From positions 1-64,000 of the forward strand of contig JAAFJY010000013.1 in the NCBI GenBank assembly GCA_013299105.1: a DNA stretch of 64,000 nt, written 5' to 3'. Every line of letters starts with the position of its first letter. The stretch's first letter is position 1. The stretch is from Chitinophagales bacterium. Lineage in GTDB: Bacteria; Bacteroidota; Bacteroidia; Chitinophagales; Saprospiraceae. The position numbers and the translations under genes are program-made. Below are positions 51,941 to 61,900 of the stretch, one piece after another. Below the pieces are notes generated by a model. It ran no database searches. It was not told the origin of the DNA and was given only the letters and a program-made list of their open reading frames with translations.

Positions 51941-53257
51941 ATGAAATTCAAACATATCTTTATTGCTTCTTTGGGGCTTGGCGTACTGCTGCAAACCAGT
52001 AGTTGCACCAAGGAATACATCAATCCCAATGCTGCCACCAAAACGGAAGTACTCAGCTCGGCTGACGGACTGATGGGACTTGCTGTTGGGGTACGCCGCG
52101 AATGGTCCGTTGGGGCCACCAGCGCCTTGTACAACGCCATCGTGTGCAATGGACTCGCTACTAAAGAATTGACGGTGCTCAACACGGGTAACAATACCCT
52201 AGCTTCCTTGGAGGCCGGAAAAGGCTCTTTGAACGGGGCCAACTCCACTATGGCCAGTTTGTGGACTTCCGCCAACCTTGTAAAGTCTTACGCCCAGCAA
52301 CTCATCGACAACTCTAACGTCATTGGAGATGCGGGTACCAAAGCAGGTGTAGAAGCCTACGGCCTAATGTTCAAAGCGATGAGCATTGGTACTTTGTGCC
52401 AATTTTGGGAGCAAGTGCCTACGGAAGTAGTGTCGTCCACCGAATACATCGCCGGAAAACGCCCAAGTTTCAAGCCCAGGGCTGCAGCCCTTGACGAAGC
52501 CATCAGCATCCTTAAACAAGCCGATGCCATCATCAAAACTACGCCACCTTCTACCATTTTCAATAGCAAAGTGGGTACTGATATCAGCCTTGGCAACGCC
52601 ATCCAGGCCCTGATTGCCAGGTACAGCCTGATGAACGGCAAACTGGATGATGCCCTGGCTGCCAGTAACCTGGTAAGTCCAACGGTTCAGTCAACCTTCA
52701 AGTACGATGCGGTGAACCAAAACCCGGTCTTCCGTTCTGGATTTGTGAGCAACAACGTGGTGGGAGCCTTGACCAACTTCGGCCTCAGTGGAGCACTTGC
52801 ACCGGAAGCAACAGATGGGCGCATTGCGTTTTACCTGGGCGGAACTACCCTTAGCAAAGCAACAGGTTTTTTCAAAAGTGACCTGGATCCAATTCCGGTT
52901 TACTTGTTGAGTGAAATGACCCTGATTCGCGCAGAGGTATTGGCCCGGCAAAACAAATTGAGCGACGCGATTGCAGAGCTGAATAAAATCCGCACCAAAA
53001 CTGCCGATTCCTTTGGGGTGACCGCCAAGTTGGCGGCTTACAGCGGAGCGGAAACCCAAGCAGCGGTCCTGGAGGAGATTTACAAACAGCGCTGCATCGA
53101 GTTGTATTTGAGTGGGTTAAGGTTGGATGATTCCCGCCGATTTGGCCGACCAGGCCCCGCTGAAACCAATTTCGAGCGCAACCGCAACTTCTTCCCTTAC
53201 CCCAACGTAGAAAGGGACAACAACCAGAACAATACGCCTGCTGATCCTGGAGTGTAA
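51941..53257 (+). CDS. SusD/RagB family glycan-binding lipoprotein
   Basis: A 438-residue surface lipoprotein. The signal peptide ends in a lipobox TSS-C22 (KFKHIFIASLGLGVLLQTSS). The SusD fold is seen in ALDEAISILKQADAIIKTTP, LGNAIQALIARYSLMNGKLD, LLSEMTLIRAEVLARQNKLS and the C-terminal EEIYKQRCIELYLSGLRLDD followed by RRFGRPG. It is shorter than many SusD proteins (about 500 residues), so loops may be reduced. It forms the lid on SusC and captures glycan. Translation may be affected by the family B hairpin upstream. A strong terminator follows. Confidence 0.93.
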   Translation: MKFKHIFIASLGLGVLLQTSSCTKEYINPNAATKTEVLSSADGLMGLAVGVRREWSVGATSALYNAIVCNGLATKELTVLNTGNNTLASLEAGKGSLNGANSTMASLWTSANLVKSYAQQLIDNSNVIGDAGTKAGVEAYGLMFKAMSIGTLCQFWEQVPTEVVSSTEYIAGKRPSFKPRAAALDEAISILKQADAIIKTTPPSTIFNSKVGTDISLGNAIQALIARYSLMNGKLDDALAASNLVSPTVQSTFKYDAVNQNPVFRSGFVSNNVVGALTNFGLSGALAPEATDGRIAFYLGGTTLSKATGFFKSDLDPIPVYLLSEMTLIRAEVLARQNKLSDAIAELNKIRTKTADSFGVTAKLAAYSGAETQAAVLEEIYKQRCIELYLSGLRLDDSRRFGRPGPAETNFERNRNFFPYPNVERDNNQNNTPADPGV

Positions 53258-53292
53258 GTGAGCTGTGACTGAGGTTTGTAATCAATAAACCA

Positions 53293-53339
53293 CAAAAAGA
53301 AGGCTTCCTCCGCATTGCCCCGGAGGAAGCTTTCTTTTT
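53293..53339 (+). terminator. intrinsic terminator after susD
   Basis: GCTTCCTCCG (53303-53312) pairs with CGGAGGAAGC (53321-53330) around an 8-base loop, extended by AAAGAAG / CTTTCTTT, followed by T5. It ends the susCD transcript 45 bp after the stop. Confidence 0.9.
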
Positions 53340-53423
53340 GTGTTGACAATTCTGGAGACCCAATTCGCCGCCCGCATTCAACTGGTAAATTATACCAAGC
53401 TAAAAACCCTGACGATTGCCCCT

Positions 53424-53457
53424 CATTTCAACTCTTCACATTTCAACTCTTCAACTA
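53424..53457 (-). repeat. GTTGAAATG short tandem repeat
   Basis: On the minus strand the run reads GTTGAAGA, GTTGAAATG, TGAAGA, GTTGAAATG. It lies in the 53340-53687 stretch, where I otherwise see only an AT-rich leader with a possible TTTACTTTG box at 53601-53609. Confidence 0.5.
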
Positions 53458-53687
53458 CAAACCCAACATCCATCGCCGCAAGTAGGGCAAAAACACCCAA
53501 AAACGTTTCCTTTCCGCTCGCGATTGTAACTTTTTTATGAACTAAATATTAAGTCAAAGTTACAAAAAGCGCGTTTTTGGTTTACTTTTCTAAATTTTCA
53601 AGTTTACTTTGCTGCGTGAGTCAATCAACTATCAACAAGCCAAAAAAGGAGCGCTCACTTTACTTCCTACTTGGGATTGCGACTAAT

Positions 53688-54752
53688 ATGTATCGTTTGA
53701 TTATTTTTCTTGTACTGCTGATTTTGTTGACCTCGGCACTTTATGTTCCTGTGGGCATCCCCTATCGTTTATTCAGCATTGCACAAGTGAGCCCGCTAGA
53801 AGAATGGCGATTGACCCAAGACGCCACCAATGGCCTAGCTGCTATCCACCAAGACTACCAATCGGGCCGCATTCGCCGCATCAATTCCTGGCAGTTTCAG
53901 CGTGGCGACATCTCGGCGATGGAACTGACTATTCCTGGTGATTCGATTAGACAAGTGGAGCTCGGCGACACCATTGTGCGCATGTACTCGGCCCTGGTAC
54001 AACAAGAAATTCTCGACATTGAAAACGAACTCAAAGCCCTGCAATCCGAAACCAAGGTTTTGACCACTGGCGAAAAAATCGAAACGATCCAAGAAGCCAA
54101 AGCCCGCCTGGAACAAGCCCAAACCCAGCTGCAAATTCGCCAAAAAGAATTCGACATCAACAAAGACCTCTTTGAAAAAGGCGTGATCGCCCGCCTGGAG
54201 TACATCCGCAGCGAAAATGCACTGGAACAGGCCCAAGCCGCCGTGACCACCGCCGAGAAAGTACTTTTGGTGAATGAAACGGGGGTCAAAATAGAAAGTG
54301 TGGACTTTAACCGCACCCAGATCAACAACTTACAGCGCAAACTGGCCTTTTTGCGCGAACGCCGGGCTGGTTACGTCATTCGAGCGCCTTTCAGTGGCAG
54401 TACTGCGCCCATCCGCGAGGCTGGCGAAGTGCTGATTTTGCAAAACTTGAACACCTACGTTTTGCAAATACCTGTGAAGGTGGAGGAAATGCGCTACATC
54501 GATGCCAAGGTCAAAATTGCCGTAACCGATCCATTTACGGGTAAAATTTTTGAAGCGCAATATTTGGGAAAATCTCCCCAAACCCAGGTGATCGACTCGC
54601 GCAGTGTGGGTTTCATCACCGCCTTGATCAAGGTAAAGGAAGGTGGGGAAAATTTGACCCTGGGCATCGCCTCGCGTTGCGAAATCACTTGTGGGAAGCT
54701 GAATCCGCGGCAGTTTATCGCACGATTGCTTAATTTTCGAATCCAGCGATAA
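53688..54752 (+). CDS. HlyD-like membrane fusion (periplasmic adaptor) protein, orphan
   Basis: A 354-residue protein. ATG 53688 gives a membrane anchor YRLIIFLVLLILLTSALYVP; an upstream in-frame start would add 37 residues without support. A biotinyl-lipoyl-like strand region (about 50-100) is followed by a coiled-coil hairpin (about 105-215) with QEAKARLEQAQTQLQIRQKE and FEKGVIARLEYIRSENALEQ, then the returning lipoyl part (RRAGYVIRAPFSGSTAPIRE) and a beta-barrel (ALIKVKEGGENLTLGIASRC). Such proteins normally link an RND, ABC or MFS exporter to an outer-membrane factor, but no such partner gene is adjacent. It converges on the GH17 gene. Confidence 0.8.
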   Translation: MYRLIIFLVLLILLTSALYVPVGIPYRLFSIAQVSPLEEWRLTQDATNGLAAIHQDYQSGRIRRINSWQFQRGDISAMELTIPGDSIRQVELGDTIVRMYSALVQQEILDIENELKALQSETKVLTTGEKIETIQEAKARLEQAQTQLQIRQKEFDINKDLFEKGVIARLEYIRSENALEQAQAAVTTAEKVLLVNETGVKIESVDFNRTQINNLQRKLAFLRERRAGYVIRAPFSGSTAPIREAGEVLILQNLNTYVLQIPVKVEEMRYIDAKVKIAVTDPFTGKIFEAQYLGKSPQTQVIDSRSVGFITALIKVKEGGENLTLGIASRCEITCGKLNPRQFIARLLNFRIQR

Positions 54753-54823
54753 AGAGAATGTTGGAGATTTGGAAAAAGTGTGAGTCAGCGGCTTTATGGC
54801 AAACAAAAAAGTTTAAACATGCG

Positions 54824-55708
54824 CTAAAATTTAAGCTCATGGTGCATATCCCACAAGCCCCAATATGCGCCAACATCGCCTTCTGCACCTACTTTCCATG
54901 ACTCATCGAAAGAAGCGAAATAAAATACCTCGATTCCGTCCTCCTTGGCCCATTGTTGGGTATTGATGAAATATTTCATCGCATTTTCCGCCGAGGGCTG
55001 GGCATCTTCGAAGTTTTTCCCCTGACTGGGCCAACCAGTTTCGGTGATGATCACTTTTTTGCCTTTGGCCGCCCGCATAGCCTGCTGGTACATTTGTTTC
55101 ATATAAACCAAGGAGTAATCCAAGTGACAGCCTTCCCAAAAAGGATAGCAGTTGGACAAAATTACATCACAGGCCTCGCTGATTTTAGGGCAATCGGTAA
55201 ACTCATAATAGGCATCCACATAACCGACCTGCACCTCCGGGATAGCCGCTTTCACGCGGTGGATGTACGCCAAGAGTTCCTCTTCACTGAAGTCCTTCCG
55301 GTAGAGCACTTCATTGCCTACGGCGGCGATGTCCACGTATCCTTCTTTGGCCAATTGTATCAAGCCAGCTATTTCCTGCTCGTTGAGGGCCTGGTCTTTT
55401 CCCAACCAGGCACCAACGAGGGTTTTTAACCCAAATTCACGGGCTACTTTTGGCACCAATTCGTTGCCTTCGATACAAGAGAATGACCTTACCCACTTGG
55501 TATAAGGTGCAATGATTTGCATCCGTCGCCGAATTTGCTCTTCGCTTAGAACATCACCCGGCTTTTGGCCTTCTTCGTATGCGCTGTAGCAAAGACCGTG
55601 CATACCGCCCTCCAATTGCTCCCGAAAAAGGTCTTGAAGTTGCTCGGTTGACTTACCGGAGTAGTCTGCTCCAGCCAGGGCTAAGTATTTTCCTAATCTG
55701 AATGACAT
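54824..55708 (-). CDS. GH17 family beta-1,3-glucanase-like enzyme, cytoplasmic
   Basis: A 294-residue single-domain TIM-barrel glycosidase without a signal peptide. Catalytic acid E133 lies in AAVGNEVLYRK and the nucleophile E223 in VIITETGWPSQG, the two GH17 signatures. Starting sequence GGMHGLCYSAYEEGQKPGDV and ILSNCYPFWEGCHLDYSLVY also fit. GH17 enzymes cleave or rearrange beta-1,3-glucans; without export it would act on imported oligosaccharides. It follows the GPH symporter gene by 54 bp on the same strand. Confidence 0.9.
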   Translation of the reverse strand: MSFRLGKYLALAGADYSGKSTEQLQDLFREQLEGGMHGLCYSAYEEGQKPGDVLSEEQIRRRMQIIAPYTKWVRSFSCIEGNELVPKVAREFGLKTLVGAWLGKDQALNEQEIAGLIQLAKEGYVDIAAVGNEVLYRKDFSEEELLAYIHRVKAAIPEVQVGYVDAYYEFTDCPKISEACDVILSNCYPFWEGCHLDYSLVYMKQMYQQAMRAAKGKKVIITETGWPSQGKNFEDAQPSAENAMKYFINTQQWAKEDGIEVFYFASFDESWKVGAEGDVGAYWGLWDMHHELKF

Positions 55709-55762
55709 AGATAAAGGATGTATGAAGTAAATGAGGGTATGATGGCTTGCTTCTTGAACTCA

Positions 55763-57190
55763 TTACCCAGCGGACTGGGCTGCTTTTTTACGCTCAATTT
55801 CCGCACGGACCTCAAGTGCACGCGCTTCATTTACCTCATAATCCCGCATGATCCAAATGGCAATTAATGTCCCGATAATGGGCACCAAGGAGAAAAAGAG
55901 CCTCAATCCCGTCACTGCACCATCCGGTTGGGTTGCTGCATTTGGGGTGAACCCCACAAAGCTCATGATCGCTCCGCTCAACAATCCAGCAATCGCAAAA
56001 CCAAACTTGACCATCCACCAATAAATGGCCCCAAAAATACCTTCTCTTCTTTTCCCTGTATTCAGTTCGTCCAAATCACATACATCCGCAGTCATGGACA
56101 TCATCAAAGTGAATAGACTACCAATACCAAAAGAGAAAAACGGTAGCGCAAACAAGAAAACATAGGGCTTGCCTGGCACGAAAAGGAACCAAAACAGGAT
56201 ATAGCCAAAGATGGAAATTGACTGAGACAGCATGAAAGCATTTTTTTTGCCCATTTTACCCGACATCCATGCTACGGTGGGGATTACTGCAAAAGTGGTC
56301 ACCAAGGCCCCGACGCTACCAAACAGCGTGGGCCAAAAGCCTGCTGCTCCTGTGTCTCCATTAAACAGATAATAAACAATGATAAAAAATGAAAAGGACG
56401 CAACCGTATTGAAAGCATTAAAAATGAAAAAAGTAGCAATGCATAATTTTCTGAAAGAGCTAATCTGAAAGGCTTCTTTAAACCCTTTTACAATTTCTTT
56501 GAGTCCGGAACCAATGTTCCCCATACTCAATGGAACGAGGCTCTCGTCGTCTTTCGTAGATTTGCCTTTGATGAAAAAAGCAGGAATCATGGCCAGGATC
56601 ATACAGCCTATGCCCACCCACACCGACAGGGAGCGAGTTGCCGTATCCGCATTTTCAAACCATGCGGGATCGTACATCACGACCCAAAACCAAGGGGCAA
56701 TCACCCAAGCCCATTGGCCAATCCACTGTGCCACCGCCATAATGTTCGTACGGTCGTGGAAATCATCGCTCATTTCATACCCCATCGCAACATAAGGTAC
56801 GCTGAAGATGGTCAGTCCGGTGTAAAACGCAAAAGACCACAACAGGAAATAGGTAAAGTTGAAAATTAAGCTGTTTTCTCGATGCAATTGCCACATCGCT
56901 ACAAATGAAATCCCCATGATGATCGCCCCAATAAAGACATAATGCCTGCGTCGGCCCCATACCGAACGGGTATTGTCGGTGATAAATCCCATGATGGGGT
57001 CGGTAATGGAGTCATAGACCCGGGGCAAAAAAAACAGAATGCCCCACATCCAACCCGGGAAACCCAAGTCTTGGACCAGAACAACCATGAATATCCCCAG
57101 CGCAGCGGGAAACATTTGATTGGCCAGCATCCCCAATCCAAAGGCTACTTTTTGTCCAAAGGGAACTTTTTGCGTGCTAGTATTACTCAT
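55763..57190 (-). CDS. MFS transporter, glycoside-pentoside-hexuronide:cation symporter type
   Basis: A 475-residue membrane protein with 12 helices. GPH-type features are PFGQKVAFGLGMLANQMFPA, FFLPRVYDSITDPIMGFITD with the cation-site acids, NTRSVWGRRRHYVFIGA, and in the second half SMTADVCDLDELNTGKRREG, typical of MelB-like carriers. It would import sugars or oligosaccharides with Na+ or H+ across the inner membrane. Between GH17 genes it is best explained as the importer of beta-glucan oligosaccharides. It starts 361 bp downstream of the GH17 lipoprotein gene, with a family A element between. Confidence 0.92.
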   Translation of the reverse strand: MSNTSTQKVPFGQKVAFGLGMLANQMFPAALGIFMVVLVQDLGFPGWMWGILFFLPRVYDSITDPIMGFITDNTRSVWGRRRHYVFIGAIIMGISFVAMWQLHRENSLIFNFTYFLLWSFAFYTGLTIFSVPYVAMGYEMSDDFHDRTNIMAVAQWIGQWAWVIAPWFWVVMYDPAWFENADTATRSLSVWVGIGCMILAMIPAFFIKGKSTKDDESLVPLSMGNIGSGLKEIVKGFKEAFQISSFRKLCIATFFIFNAFNTVASFSFFIIVYYLFNGDTGAAGFWPTLFGSVGALVTTFAVIPTVAWMSGKMGKKNAFMLSQSISIFGYILFWFLFVPGKPYVFLFALPFFSFGIGSLFTLMMSMTADVCDLDELNTGKRREGIFGAIYWWMVKFGFAIAGLLSGAIMSFVGFTPNAATQPDGAVTGLRLFFSLVPIIGTLIAIWIMRDYEVNEARALEVRAEIERKKAAQSAG

Positions 57191-57309
57191 TGTTTAGGTG
57201 TTTCGTTGGTGAATGAATGTTGTGTTGTTGTTGTAACTATGGAACAGAAACGAAACAAAGTGGACATCTTTGACTTTTGATTAAGCCCTTTGCGTGACAA
57301 CGTTCTAGC

Positions 57310-57551
57310 CAAAATCATGTTCAAAATCATGCTGGAAATCAGCAAGATAGGGTGTGGAGTGTGTAAGTGTGAGTTCGGGTGTGGGGACTTCGAACATAAG
57401 TTTCGTCTCCAATTGAAAACGAGGTTTCTTCACACTCAAACCCAAACAAGCACACCCAAACCCAATTTCATCCGTGTTCCCAACTAGCCTCGCACAGCAA
57501 GGGCATAAATTTATAAAGGACGAAGATGTCTAATTTATTTAATCTGCGGCC
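57310..57551 (+). repeat. family A-related element, copy 6 (variant core)
   Basis: About 242 bp, with AAAATCATGCTGGAAATCAG, the GGGTGTGGAGTGTGTAAGTG core and TTTCATCCGTGTTCCCAAC, nearly identical to copy 5. The right side has a decayed hairpin (CCTCGCACAGCAAGG) and GATGTCTAATTTATTTAATC then TGCGGCCC, ending directly at the stop codon of the GH17 lipoprotein gene. Confidence 0.8.
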
Positions 57552-58916
57552 CTATTTCGTATTCGCTTTCCCTTTTTTTGCAGGTGGTAAAGCAACTGGC
57601 TTCAGCAAGGTGGCTATGTTTCCTGCATGGGTTTTTACAATGGGATGGCCGTCCCTTGTCAAGCCTTTGAATCTGCCCTCGTCCACCAAATCCCAAACTG
57701 CGTATTTGGCTTGGCCATCAATGGTGAATATACCGAAGTGGTTTTCTGAACCAACCGGATTTGCGCTGTCTTTCCAGAACTCATCAAATGCTTCGAAGTA
57801 AAAACAGGCAATCTTATTTTTATTTGTCCAATCCCGCATGAGCTTGTAGTACAATCCTTCTTTGTACTCATCACAAGCTTTGGAGCCTTCGGGCCCGTAA
57901 AGACCGTCGGAGGTTGAGGCCCAACCAGTTTCTCCAATGTGAATAGGTTTCTCAATGCCCAAATCCTTCAGGTATTTGGCTACACTTTGGTATTGCGAAA
58001 CGGCATGGTCCCTGGCGCGGGTCATGGCCAAGGTGATTTTGGTGGTATCGGAAAGAGTGGCTTCGTCCTCGAAGTTGCCCCAAAAATCAGGAAAGTAATG
58101 GGTATCGTGCATCGGGTAGGTATGCATGGATACATAATCCACCGCCTTTATTAACTTCGTCAAATCCTCCACATGGTATTCAGTACCTCCTCCGCCCCAA
58201 GAGGCAAAATTATCGGAACTGGTAATCCAGAGGTCTTTGGGCAGTTTACCCGTTTGCTTGAGTGCCTGCAGTTGATTCACATATTTCAAAATGACCCCGG
58301 GCTGCACGTAGTAACTGGTGGCCCATTTGACCATCGCCTCATTCCCAACGGCGATGATTTTCACGATGTCGGGGTATTCACTGGCCATCTCCACGGCACG
58401 TTGAATTTCAGCCGCGTTGTCCTCCTCCGATTCCTCGTCGTGGAGAGGGGCGGTATCAATCCAGGCATTTTTGCAATCAATCCAGGCACCGAGCATGACA
58501 TACATCTCAAAATTAGGATCTTCCTCTTTTAAAGAGCGAATGGCTCGGAGCAAATTAGCGGCTTCTGCCAATTTGGTGTTGTAGGTCCGCAAGATCCTGA
58601 TGTCCATCGCGGCTAAGATTTTCAGGTCCTCTTTCAACTGCTCCACTGTCGGCTGCAATTCGCGGGTTTTGCCTCGATAGCCCCCATACGAAATGGCCAA
58701 ATATTTGGGGTTTCCCAAAATGTCTTTCGCTGTCAAGTTTCTTGATTGTGTTGGTGATGATGATTGATTTTGCCCGGCTCTCCCGCTGCATCCAACATTG
58801 AAAATCAGTGCCCAGGCCAGGCCCAAAACTAGGCCGTAAGCCTTTAGGAACTGCCCGGCTTTAGTGTTTTTATGGCCTAAATAGTGAACCCATCCAAAAA
58901 CATGTTGAGTATTCAT
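57552..58916 (-). CDS. GH17 family glycoside hydrolase, probable lipoprotein
   Basis: A 454-residue protein. Residues 25-43 form a hydrophobic signal ending in N-V-G-C43, a probable but unusual lipobox (Asn at -3). The GH17 barrel has catalytic acid E193 in IIAVGNEAMVKW and nucleophile E329 in IHIGETGWAS. LQPTVEQLKEDLKILAAMDI and VDYVSMHTYPMHDTHY are further family segments. It probably cleaves beta-1,3-glucan in the periplasm or at the surface. The phosphorylase-like gene ends one base upstream, so the two are co-transcribed. An element of family A ends exactly at its stop. Confidence 0.9.
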   Translation of the reverse strand: MNTQHVFGWVHYLGHKNTKAGQFLKAYGLVLGLAWALIFNVGCSGRAGQNQSSSPTQSRNLTAKDILGNPKYLAISYGGYRGKTRELQPTVEQLKEDLKILAAMDIRILRTYNTKLAEAANLLRAIRSLKEEDPNFEMYVMLGAWIDCKNAWIDTAPLHDEESEEDNAAEIQRAVEMASEYPDIVKIIAVGNEAMVKWATSYYVQPGVILKYVNQLQALKQTGKLPKDLWITSSDNFASWGGGGTEYHVEDLTKLIKAVDYVSMHTYPMHDTHYFPDFWGNFEDEATLSDTTKITLAMTRARDHAVSQYQSVAKYLKDLGIEKPIHIGETGWASTSDGLYGPEGSKACDEYKEGLYYKLMRDWTNKNKIACFYFEAFDEFWKDSANPVGSENHFGIFTIDGQAKYAVWDLVDEGRFKGLTRDGHPIVKTHAGNIATLLKPVALPPAKKGKANTK

Positions 58917-58917
58917 A

Positions 58918-61900
58918 TTATTTCGAGGTTAAAGGTTTGAGTTGCACATCAATCCGAACGACCTCACCAGTCCTTTCAAAAATTTTCAGGCTATTGATCG
59001 CATCCACATTCAAGTCGTCTAAAACGGCGGTCGTACCGTTTTGAAAGGTAATACCAAGGCGGTTTTCGTTACTCAAATGATACACGATTGGCACCTGACA
59101 ATAGGTGAAACAAAGCGTACCTTTTCCAAGCGACAAGTGTCGGGTCCGCTGGTTTACATCCACGTATTCAAAGCTTTGGTCGGCCTCCAGGAACTCGCTT
59201 TCACGCAACAAACTGGGCTTAAAGCACAATTTACCATTTTTTACCAAAACCCCCAACTCTCCAAATCGGCTGAGAATGTCTTCTTTTACCTGACCAGTCA
59301 TGCCTGGTTGTTGAGCACCTTTTCCAGCGGGCGTATGCGAGTAGGGATCGGTCGGAAATGCCCCGTACAGCGAAGGGGATTTGTGTACACCAATGCCTTC
59401 ACTGATCTCGTAATAATGTGCCAACAACCTAGCCTTGTGTTCGGGGCTTTCATCAGTTTCCACTGCTTGCTGGCAACATTCCAACACCGCCAACTGAAGT
59501 TTCGATACCATGTGCCAATAAATGGACCCCAGACCTTCGTACCCGAAAAAGGTGCCAGAGCGCCCGGTGAAGGCCTTGTGGTTAAACAAGTCTTCAAAAA
59601 TTTGCAAGACCTGTTTCCCCTCTTTTTCCACCAGCGCGGCATAGCTTGTTGCCGACAATTCGCTCAAGGCGGCGCTCAGATCGCTGGCATTTTTAAAATT
59701 GCTGTTGAAATGAAAGTCCCCATTGACGTCCTTTTCCACAATGTCCACATTGCCTGCGGCAACCAACTGTGTGAGCAGGGAAGACTGCCCAATGGCCTCG
59801 GCAGAGACTTTGTTTTTTTCTAAAAATCCGGGCAGGTTTTTGTTGGGGTACAAGAGGTAACTGTACTGGTCGGCACGGAATAATTTGCTCTTTTTCAGGC
59901 TATCCAATAACAAGATGGTGTCTTGTGCTGACAAATATTTGGAACTCAAAACCGCCACCTGGCCTTCCAGCATTTCGCTCAAATACGCGATCGAAACCCG
60001 GTCTTCGCCCTCGATGCTCATCAAATTATAGGCGTGGTACAAATGATCTGGACGTTTATTGGCTTCAATGGTGTGTTCCAGAAAAAGGAGGCTCAGGTCG
60101 AAAAACTCAGCTATTTCAGTCAGCGCAACAGGCTGTTTTGCTCCTGAAAAGGCTTGTTCATAAAGCGCAGTGCGGTAAGCGCTGCCAGCCTTGCCCAGGC
60201 CGTCCAAAATCCATTTGCGGTCGGTATCATTGATCTTCCCCGTGAGCAGATGCTGGTGATCTTTCAGGGTTTGCGATACCGCCCTCAAAAAAACCAGCAA
60301 TTCGGCAGATACATCTGCTTGTTTCGCTGCTGAGTCGGCCAATACTTTTTTGAAAAACGATAAAAAACGCCTCAAATAGCAAAGCGTTACCACCGAAACC
60401 CCGTTGCCGACCAAGGCATTGTTGGCATCGTTCCATTCGGGTCGTTGGGTGTTCATCCAGATGCCACCTTCAGGAATAAAATTGGACATTTTGGCCAGCA
60501 CCGTTGCCAGTATTTTTTCAGCAAAAGTCACCGCATGGATCTTGCCGTTTCGATCCTGCAACAAGGCTCCATCGGCACCGTGCTGTGATTTGCGCAACTG
60601 GATTTTTTTGTCTGATTCGTGGTCAAACTCGATGGTGTCTTTTGGATTTTTGAGGGTGTCTTCGTAGCTTTTTATCCGGTATGGAACATTGGCGTACACG
60701 AAGTCTTCTTGGTCAAAAAGGTGCCCCAAGCGACCGGGTTGATGGTCTTCCATGAACTCCAGAAACTTCAAGAGGTAGATGATCTGGTGGTCGCCCCAAT
60801 AACCGATGTAGGACCAGGGATTGTCCGGCTCGATTGTTTCCCAGTCGAAACCAGCTTTGGTCACGCGGTAGGGATTGTAACCATCGAAGGTGGTCGCATT
60901 CAAAAACTTATACACCATGCTTTCGATAAAGGCCGGGTAGGAATGGGCCAGCGCCTCCCAGTTTTGAAAGATGTCGCGCCAATTGCCTTGGTAATCCAAT
61001 AATTTCGACCCATCCTTTTCGCTGCGGGTATTGATCGAAAACCAGTTCCAGGGGCGGCTGGGGTCGCCGTGGCGGCGGCTGAATTTGAGTGGCATGTATT
61101 CTAGGCACAAACGCCTGAAGTGTACATCCTTGCTTTGCTGTGCGATTTGGTTGAGCTCAAAAAATGAAAACACTGGGCTTAACTGGTCCAGGACTGGCTT
61201 GGCATTTTCAAAAACAGTGGGATTGGCCTTGGATAAATAATGGTCAAAATCCCATTTTTCGATTTGATAATTTTGATCAAAAATGCCGCCGCGCATGATG
61301 TTAAACAAAATATTGGCAAAATGGCGGGTATCCCGGCGTTGGTCGGAACTCAGTTGTAAGCCGTCGGCAGCTGCGTTGAGGGCCAAAAGGCGCTGGGTGC
61401 CAGCAGCGATGTCCTCCTCTACAAGTCGGGCCAATCCTTTTTTGTCTTTGAGCAAGGCCATTAGTTGGGCAACAGCAGCGTGGCTTTGGTTCACATTGGC
61501 CACAATCATCCAGGTTTTTTCGGCACCAGCTGACAGCACAATGTTTTTTTGCAGCAAAAAAGCCCCTTTTTCTGCTTTTACATCCACTTCTTGCTGTACG
61601 GGCATCCCTTTTCGGAACTTGCCGAGTTGCAAAGCAGACAGCAGATAAATTGAGTCCTCCAAGCCCAAAGACCAGGCGACATTGGCTTTCAGTGCCTCGC
61701 TAGGCTCGGCTTTGTCCACGATAATGGCACTCAAGGCGTAAATGCCCAAGCCGACTTCAGGGGCTAATTCGCTGCGTTTGTAAGCGTCAACCAGGTTGCT
61801 GGAGCTGTTTTGTAGCGTACTGGGCACACCATAAGGCAGAATATTTTGGATGCCATCCAACAAAGCAATGTGGACCTCGTTTGGCCCCTGGTTGATCAAC

